11,413 bases of DNA from an uncultured Clostridia bacterium (GTDB taxonomy: Bacteria; Bacillota; Clostridia; Oscillospirales; JAAYOS01), in assembly GCA_944386395.1 (NCBI GenBank), contig CALXAZ010000113.1, positions 1-11,413 on the forward strand, read 5' to 3'. The position numbers and the translations under genes were made by a program. Positions 6,706-11,413 of this stretch are shown in pieces. The notes under the pieces were generated by a model that saw only the letters and a list, made by a program, of their open reading frames with translations, had not been told where the DNA came from and did not search any database. Position 1 is the stretch's first letter. Each line of letters starts with the position of its first letter.

Positions 6706-7528
6706 GTTTTTTGTTACCCTTTTTTCATACGAATTTATTGTACGGGCTGTAGTTGTAGGCGCACTTATTTCTCTCTGTTCTTCTCTTCTCGGCGTTAGCC
6801 TTGTATTAAAACGTTACTCAATGATAGGCGATGGACTTTCTCATGTTGGATTTGGCTCTCTCTCTGTGGCAATGGCTGCTGGACTTGCACCGCTTCAGGT
6901 GTCGATACCAGTTGTTGTTTTTACAGCTTTTATGTTGTTACGTTTGAGCGAAAGCGGAAAATTAAAGGGAGATGCGGCGATTGCAATGATTTCCAGCAGT
7001 GCTCTCGCATTTGGCGTAGTGGTAACGTCTCTCTCCTCCGGTATGAATACAGATGTCTTTGGTTATATGTTTGGGAGTATTCTTGCTGTTACCCGGGACG
7101 ATGTAACTGTCTGTGTATCCCTTTCTGTTATAGTATTGCTTTTATATATACTGTTTTACAATAAAATATTTGCTGTAACTTTTGACGAAAGTTTTGCCAA
7201 AGCAACCGGAACCCGTGTGGATATATATAATATGCTCATTGCCCTGCTCACTTCTGTTACTATAGTCGTTGGTATGCAAATAATGGGAGCAATGCTAATT
7301 TCAAGCCTTATTATTTTTCCAGCTCTTACATCCATGAGGATATTCAGGAGCTTTAGAAAGGTAGTTATCTGCGCGGCAATACTCTCTGTTGTGTGTTTTT
7401 TTACAGGTATTCTCCTGTCTTTTGCCTTTTCTATGCCAGCAGGAGCCAGTATCGTACTGGTCAACCTAGGCGCATTTTTAATATTTGCCGTTATTGGCAG
7501 ATTGTTCTCGCCTGACAGCAGAGCATAA
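6698..7528 (+). CDS. znuB: Zinc ABC transporter permease (ABC-3 family)
   Basis: A 276-residue polytopic membrane protein with about eight to nine hydrophobic segments, which forms the metal channel as a dimer. ABC-3 signatures are visible: VLKRYSMIGDGLSHVGFG near the N-terminus, the FGYMFGSIL segment in the middle, and GMQIMGAMLISSLIIFPALTSMR near residues 190-215, which is the most conserved part of the family. A TTG at 6683 is in frame, but the ATG at 6698 is chosen because GGAGG (6685-6689) lies eight bases before it. It overlaps the znuC stop (ATGATTGA). It is the last gene of the operon; no intrinsic terminator follows, so some transcripts may continue into the flippase gene. Confidence 0.95.
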   Translation: MIEFFVTLFSYEFIVRAVVVGALISLCSSLLGVSLVLKRYSMIGDGLSHVGFGSLSVAMAAGLAPLQVSIPVVVFTAFMLLRLSESGKLKGDAAIAMISSSALAFGVVVTSLSSGMNTDVFGYMFGSILAVTRDDVTVCVSLSVIVLLLYILFYNKIFAVTFDESFAKATGTRVDIYNMLIALLTSVTIVVGMQIMGAMLISSLIIFPALTSMRIFRSFRKVVICAAILSVVCFFTGILLSFAFSMPAGASIVLVNLGAFLIFAVIGRLFSPDSRA

Positions 7529-7582
7529 ACAGCAAACCTTTTGGATTCAATTTTTAACATCCTCTTCTAAAGCTCCATGTCC

Positions 7583-7611
7583 CCGAATATGCTTTCAAAA
7601 AGGATATTCGG
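7583..7611 (+). promoter_or_regulatory. Hairpin whose 3' arm enters the ribosome binding site of the flippase gene
   Basis: The 92-base gap 7529-7620 holds a perfect 8-bp inverted repeat, CCGAATAT (7583-7590) with ATATTCGG (7604-7611). After one G-G mismatch the stem continues as CTTT/AAAG around a CAA loop. The last two paired bases (7610-7611) are the first two of the GGAGG ribosome binding site (7610-7614), six bases before the ATG at 7621. No U-tract follows, so it is not a standard terminator. The fold would partly hide the site, suggesting translational control, but a DNA-binding palindrome is also possible. Confidence 0.5.
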
Positions 7612-7620
7612 AGGCACAAA

Positions 7621-9117
7621 ATGAAAATTGATGTAAAATCCATGCGCTATGGCGCCTTTATTCTTACTTTTGCAAATATTTTTTCGCAACTACTTGGATT
7701 CGTATACCGCATGTTGCTCAGTAGGGCAATAGGTGCGGAGGGAATGGGACTTTTTCAATTGATTTTTCCGTTTTATTCTCTTTCAATGTCTATTGCCACC
7801 TCTGGAATATGTGTAGCTGTCTCCCGTCTCTCCTCCGAGTATATGGCTCTTGGCAATTATAGAGCTATTAAAGCGCTTATTAAAAGAGCGATTTTTGTTT
7901 TTTTCTGTATATTCTCTGTGCTGTCCGCCTTTTCAGCGCTTTTTGCTTCAGGGATAGCAGAAAAATTTCTGGGAGACTCACGTACACGGCTTGCCGTATA
8001 TGCTTTAATACCGGTCATCTTTTTTACTGGAATTGAAAACATACATAAAAACTTTTTTTATGGCACAAAAACGGTAAATCCCCCTGCCCTTTCAGATTTT
8101 CTTGAGCAAATCATACGAATGAGCGCCGTACTGTTTCTTTTAAAATTCCTTGCTCCTCAGAGTGATGAGCTTATGCTTGTAGTGATAGTTTGCGGGATGC
8201 TGATATGCGAAATATTCAGCTCTCTTTTTCTCAGGGCAGTGTACCTTTGGAAATCCTCCTCTTTCTCAGAATCCGGTGTGTCCGACAAGCATATGAGCCG
8301 AAAAATTATAAAGATTGCAATTCCCATTTCGCTTGCTAGCCTTTTTAATAATCTTCTGTCCTCTCTCATCGTAATCATAATACCGCGAAGGCTTGCTCTC
8401 AGCGGGCTAACTGCGTCACAAGCTCTCAGCGAATTCGGGGTTCTTTTCGGCATGACAATGCCTCTTCTAAATCTTCCGTCAGCACTTATCGTAGGGCTTG
8501 GACTTGTTATGGTGCCAAAGTTGTCTGAAAACCTAGCTCTTGGCAACTACTCAGACCTGAAAAACAAGATTTCACGCTCTATTACCGCAACCTCTTTTGT
8601 TATCCTTCCGTCCTTGGCAGTGATGGTGCCTCTGGGGGGACCCCTTGGGGAAGCTATATTTAACCAAGGGGCATCCCGAGAATATATCCTTCCTCTCGCT
8701 ATCGGAACCGCATTTTCGATATACATGATGATTCTTGGTAGTATTCTTAACGGTCTTGGTAAACAGAACATCTCTGCTTTTAATTTCCTTCTTGGAAATG
8801 CCATAGAGCTTGCCATAACTTATTTTCTCGCTGCCATTCCCGAGCTGCGCCTATACGGATATATTATTGCCTTTATTTTAAGCACAGCCCTTACCATGCT
8901 TCTGAACTTTATACAAGTGATAAAAACATGTAAAATTCGTCCAAATTGGAGCAGATGGTTTGTAAATCCGTTGCTTGCATCTATATTGGCTGCTTTCACT
9001 GCGTCAGCTGTTTTTTCGTATGCTGAAACACTTTTCGGCAGCGGCTTTTCTCTCTTTGCCGCAATAATTGCATCCATCCTAGTTTATTTTGGTATTTCTG
9101 CCTTTCAGGGCAAATAG
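7621..9117 (+). CDS. SpoVB-family polysaccharide/lipid flippase
   Basis: A 498-residue polytopic membrane protein of the MOP/MATE superfamily (polysaccharide biosynthesis protein, SpoVB/MurJ-like), with about 14 membrane segments expected. The N-terminus GAFILTFANIFSQLLGFVYR and MLLSRAIGAEGMGLFQLIFP is characteristic of this family. Later come NNLLSSLIVIIIPRRL and a C-terminal block of helices. Family members flip lipid-linked precursors; SpoVB of B. subtilis is needed for the spore cortex. The length is close to SpoVB (about 518). The ATG has GGAGG six bases upstream. The gene follows the zinc operon by 92 bases and ends at a strong terminator. The name spoVB is not assigned because clostridia carry several paralogues, some serving vegetative wall or capsule synthesis. 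Confidence 0.85.
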   Translation: MKIDVKSMRYGAFILTFANIFSQLLGFVYRMLLSRAIGAEGMGLFQLIFPFYSLSMSIATSGICVAVSRLSSEYMALGNYRAIKALIKRAIFVFFCIFSVLSAFSALFASGIAEKFLGDSRTRLAVYALIPVIFFTGIENIHKNFFYGTKTVNPPALSDFLEQIIRMSAVLFLLKFLAPQSDELMLVVIVCGMLICEIFSSLFLRAVYLWKSSSFSESGVSDKHMSRKIIKIAIPISLASLFNNLLSSLIVIIIPRRLALSGLTASQALSEFGVLFGMTMPLLNLPSALIVGLGLVMVPKLSENLALGNYSDLKNKISRSITATSFVILPSLAVMVPLGGPLGEAIFNQGASREYILPLAIGTAFSIYMMILGSILNGLGKQNISAFNFLLGNAIELAITYFLAAIPELRLYGYIIAFILSTALTMLLNFIQVIKTCKIRPNWSRWFVNPLLASILAAFTASAVFSYAETLFGSGFSLFAAIIASILVYFGISAFQGK

Positions 9118-9153
9118 AAATACGCCGCTTGAAGCGGCGTATTTCTTCTTTTT
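9117..9153 (+). terminator. Strong Rho-independent terminator
   Basis: A perfect 12-bp stem, 9117-9128 with 9134-9145, GC-rich at its top (CGCCGC/GCGGCG) with a TTGAA loop, is followed by a T-rich tail at 9146-9153. It starts on the last base of the flippase stop codon. It separates the flippase unit from the cwlD-radA unit. Confidence 0.93.
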
Positions 9154-9164
9154 AAAGTATTCTC

Positions 9165-9193
9165 TTCAAAAACTACTCACATAATGATATAAT
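9165..9193 (+). promoter_or_regulatory. Promoter of the membrane protein-cwlD-radA unit
   Basis: An exact TATAAT (9188-9193) lies 17 bases after TTCAAA (9165-9170), which matches the -35 consensus at four of six positions. The start would fall near 9200, giving a leader of about 55 bases before the ATG at 9256. It looks like a vegetative sigma-A promoter rather than a forespore or mother-cell one. Confidence 0.65.
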
Positions 9194-9245
9194 AGCAACA
9201 GATGTCCGTGTCCTTATGGGCATCAATATCATACCTGCTCATTAT

Positions 9246-9250
9246 GGAGG
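9246..9250 (+). promoter_or_regulatory. Ribosome binding site choosing the ATG at 9256
   Basis: GGAGG lies five bases before the ATG at 9256. An earlier in-frame ATG at 9244 overlaps this very site, and upstream starts back to 9202 have no comparable site. Confidence 0.75.
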
Positions 9251-9255
9251 TTGAG

Positions 9256-9810
9256 ATGTCAGAAAACAAATATCTTTCAAAGCGCAAGTCGCTTATGCCC
9301 ATGGTCTTTAACGTTATAATCATTCATCTGGTTTTTGCATTTGCAACGTTTTTCCTGATGTATTTTTTTACTCTGTTTCTTGATGAGTACCGGGCTCAAA
9401 GCGTAGCTGCTGTGCTAAGTATTATCCTGTTTTGCATAATGCTCTACTGCGAGACCTGGCGGGTGGCTAGCTCCGACCGCAATATGATGAATCTCGGTCA
9501 TATAAAAGTGGACACTACCCGTGGTCTGAAGGCTGGTCTAATCGGTCAGATACCGGGGCTTATCCTTGCCATTCTTGCAATAATTTATCAGTATTCCGGA
9601 TTTCCCCACTATATTGTGCTTTCTCTATATAAGCTATACTATGCACCTTTTGTTGATATACTCTGGTTTCTCGAACAAATATCCTACTTCTTCTATCTGC
9701 TTCCGCTTGTCGTGGCTCCACTCGTTTGCCATATGGGCTATATTCTAGGATACCGAAGATTTTCAATACTTGAAAAGCTTATATACAAGAAAAAAGACGG
9801 AACCCACTGA
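9256..9810 (+). CDS. Uncharacterised multi-pass membrane protein upstream of cwlD
   Basis: A 184-residue protein I cannot assign. A polar, basic N-terminus (MSENKYLSKRKSLMP) is followed by about five hydrophobic segments, roughly residues 17-42, 48-66, 98-113, 118-132 and 142-166, and a basic tail ending KLIYKKKDGTH. Between the second and third segments is a polar loop with WRVASSDRNMMNLGHIKVD and RGLKAGLIGQIP, the part most likely to be conserved or functional. The C-terminal GYRRFSILEKLIYKK looks like a conserved cytosolic end. Related proteins probably occur in other clostridia, but I recall no function. The start at 9256 is set by GGAGG five bases upstream. The gene has its own promoter and lies 58 bases before cwlD, so it is likely co-transcribed with it. 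Confidence 0.75.
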   Translation: MSENKYLSKRKSLMPMVFNVIIIHLVFAFATFFLMYFFTLFLDEYRAQSVAAVLSIILFCIMLYCETWRVASSDRNMMNLGHIKVDTTRGLKAGLIGQIPGLILAILAIIYQYSGFPHYIVLSLYKLYYAPFVDILWFLEQISYFFYLLPLVVAPLVCHMGYILGYRRFSILEKLIYKKKDGTH

Positions 9811-9868
9811 TGTATAGACTGTTCCCTCTCCGAATATATTCTGTATAGATCTATTTTTGGAGGGTACT

Positions 9869-10522
9869 ATGAAATATCTCAGGATATCGCTTTCTATTCT
9901 TATGCTTCTTGCTCTTCTCCCATATTCAGCAAACGCATATACTCCTATAATCGATCCCGGTCATGGAGGTGTGGACGGGGGTGCTGTATCCTCCAGCGGA
10001 GTCATCGAGAGTGCCCTGAATCTGGACATCTCTATAAAGCTCAAATATGTGTTCCTGTTTTTTGGCATAGAGCCGGTTATGGTACGTGAAACCGACATAT
10101 CCCTTCACTCGGACGGGGTATCAGGTCTCGCACGCCAGAAGATATCAGACCTTAAAAATCGTGTAAAGCTGGTCAATTCAATAGAAAACGGCTTTCTGAT
10201 AAGCATACATCAAAATTCATTCTCCGATAGCCGTTACAGCGGAGCTCAAATTTTCTATTCAGACGAAGAAAGCAAACATCTTGCCGAGCTGCTGCAAAGC
10301 AACATACATGAACAGATTGACACAGAAAATAGCCGTAGCTCCAAACCTGTTGACAGCCGGGTATACCTGTTCAAAAATGTAGAGCGTCCTGCCGTTCTTG
10401 TAGAGTGCGGCTTTCTGACAAACCCTAAAGAGCTTATGCTTCTGCAAGACTCAACATATCAGAGGAAGCTTGCCGTAGCTATATTTTCATCATATATTCA
10501 GTTTACTTCCGGAAACTTTTAA
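9869..10522 (+). CDS. cwlD: CwlD-type N-acetylmuramoyl-L-alanine amidase
   Basis: A 217-residue zinc amidase of the Amidase_3 family. It has a signal peptide ending near ANA (residues 21-23), and the catalytic domain begins directly after it. Zinc ligands are His32 in DPGHGG, Glu47 in ESALNL and His114 in SIHQNSF; the catalytic Glu is 179 in VLVECGFLTN. The segment GLARQKISDLKNRV and GAQIFY match the sporulation amidase CwlD, which cleaves peptide side chains so that muramic-delta-lactam can form in the spore cortex. No cell-wall-binding repeats are present, as usual for CwlD. The ATG at 9869 has GGAGG five bases upstream; an in-frame TTG at 9857 is rejected. In C. difficile CwlD needs the lipoprotein GerS; a GerS-like gene lies about 8.4 kb away in this window. 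Another short Amidase_3 enzyme is possible. Confidence 0.85.
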   Translation: MKYLRISLSILMLLALLPYSANAYTPIIDPGHGGVDGGAVSSSGVIESALNLDISIKLKYVFLFFGIEPVMVRETDISLHSDGVSGLARQKISDLKNRVKLVNSIENGFLISIHQNSFSDSRYSGAQIFYSDEESKHLAELLQSNIHEQIDTENSRSSKPVDSRVYLFKNVERPAVLVECGFLTNPKELMLLQDSTYQRKLAVAIFSSYIQFTSGNF

Positions 10523-10553
10523 TAAAATATAACCTTTTGAGAGGACTCATAAA

Positions 10554-11413
10554 ATGAGGGAAAGAACCACATTTTTCTGCAAAGAATGCGGATATGAAAC
10601 GGCAAAATGGCAGGGTCGGTGCCCTGGATGCGGGGAATGGAACACTCTTGTTGAAAGCACAACTGTAACTGGAAAAACATCCTCTGGCACCCGCCGGACA
10701 CTATCCCCAAAAAACACAGCACAAAAGCTGAATGAAATAGATACTACCAAAGAAATCCGTATACACACTGGTATGGGAGAGCTCGATCGTGTGCTTGGTG
10801 GAGGAGCTGTTCTTGGCTCACTGGTGCTTGTTGGAGGAGAACCTGGCATAGGAAAATCAACACTCCTTCTCCAAATATGTGACTCTCTTGGACACTTGGC
10901 AAAGATACTCTACGTCTCTGGAGAGGAGTCGCAACGTCAGCTAAAGCTACGTGCAGAACGGCTTGGCGTGACCGGCAACAGCCTGTACATCCTTCCCGAA
11001 ACAAACCTAGAAAATATATTCGAGACTGTTTCTTCCTTGGCGCCCAATGTACTCATAGTCGATTCTATACAGACCATGTATAAGCCGGACATAAATACTG
11101 CCCCCGGAAATGTCAGCCAAATAAGGGAATGTACAATGTCTCTTATGCAGCTTGCCAAAGCAAGCGGTATAACAATATTTGTCGTCGGTCACGTAAACAA
11201 GGACGGCGCTATTGCCGGTCCAAAAATACTCGAGCATATGGTAGATTGCGTTCTATATTTCGAGGGAGACCGTAGTCTGACACATCGGATACTCCGTGCC
11301 GAAAAAAACAGGTTTGGCTCGACAAATGAGATCGGGGTATTCGAAATGAGTGGGCGGGGTCTTATTGAGGTTCCAAACCCATCCGAGCTGCTCCTCTCTG
11401 GAAGACCGGCAAA
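10554..11413 (+). CDS. radA: DNA repair protein RadA, 3' end cut by the window edge
   Basis: RadA (Sms) is a RecA-like ATPase that drives branch migration during recombination. The 286 complete visible codons begin with the four-Cys zinc finger C9-C12-C23-C26 (FFCKECGYETAKWQGRCPGC). Walker A GEPGIGKST (95-103), Walker B-like NVLIVDSIQT and the RadA-specific KNRFGST (251-257) follow. The C-terminal Lon-like domain, roughly the last 170 residues, lies outside the window. The ATG at 10554 has GAGGA eight bases upstream. The gene starts 31 bases after cwlD and no terminator lies between them, so it is probably part of the same transcript. Confidence 0.97.
   Translation, partial: MRERTTFFCKECGYETAKWQGRCPGCGEWNTLVESTTVTGKTSSGTRRTLSPKNTAQKLNEIDTTKEIRIHTGMGELDRVLGGGAVLGSLVLVGGEPGIGKSTLLLQICDSLGHLAKILYVSGEESQRQLKLRAERLGVTGNSLYILPETNLENIFETVSSLAPNVLIVDSIQTMYKPDINTAPGNVSQIRECTMSLMQLAKASGITIFVVGHVNKDGAIAGPKILEHMVDCVLYFEGDRSLTHRILRAEKNRFGSTNEIGVFEMSGRGLIEVPNPSELLLSGRPA

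Noticed and set aside
8633..8662. G- and C-rich palindromic stretch that could fold into a hairpin
   Set aside because: It encodes the Pro-Leu-Gly-Gly-Pro-Leu-Gly stretch of the flippase in frame, which explains the base pattern.
1..11413. Mobile element, phage, CRISPR or toxin-antitoxin content
   Set aside because: No transposase, integrase, terminal inverted repeat, spaced direct repeat array or toxin gene is visible. The endoA (mazF) pair that often follows alr in Firmicutes would lie beyond the left edge, so nothing can be said about it.

Overview
The window looks like chromosomal DNA of an endospore-forming, moderate-GC Firmicute of class Clostridia. The evidence is the Firmicutes-type gene order acpS / YjeF-type nnr / LolA-like lipoprotein / alr, consensus sigma-A promoters, strong AGGAGG ribosome binding sites, and sporulation-type genes (a SpoVB-family flippase, a CwlD-type amidase and a GerS/YdcC-like lipoprotein). 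I see no insertion sequence, phage gene, tRNA, rRNA or CRISPR array. No gap between genes exceeds 300 bases.

Left third, minus strand (about 4055 down to 1): one tightly packed operon reads DUF6106-like membrane protein, acpS, nnr, gerS-like lipoprotein, alr. A TTGACT-17-TATACT promoter precedes it. The first two genes overlap by one base (TGATG), acpS and nnr abut, and alr runs off the left edge. The lipoprotein has a TTG start. A GC-rich leader with two mutually exclusive hairpins sits directly before its ribosome binding site.

Middle, plus strand (4132-7528): a small four-helix membrane protein of the CmpB type is followed by a zinc regulon. This consists of a Fur/Zur repressor, a metal-binding lipoprotein (znuA), an ATPase (znuC) and a permease (znuB), coupled by ATGA-type overlaps or very short gaps. 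The regulator has a perfect consensus promoter (TTGACA-17-TATAAT). Its -10 box lies inside a perfect 33-bp palindrome (16-bp arms, one central base), which is very probably the operator for zinc-dependent autoregulation of the whole unit.

Right third, plus strand (7621-11413): a SpoVB-family lipid flippase ends in a strong intrinsic terminator. A new promoter then drives an uncharacterised membrane protein, a CwlD-type cortex amidase, and radA, which is cut by the right edge.

The most interesting theme is the spore cortex. In Clostridioides difficile the lipoprotein GerS is encoded beside alr2 and activates the amidase CwlD by stabilising its zinc binding. Here a GerS-like gene beside alr, a CwlD-type gene, a SpoVB-type flippase and a complete zinc-uptake regulon lie within 10.5 kb. 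The individual families are known. That they work together here is inference.
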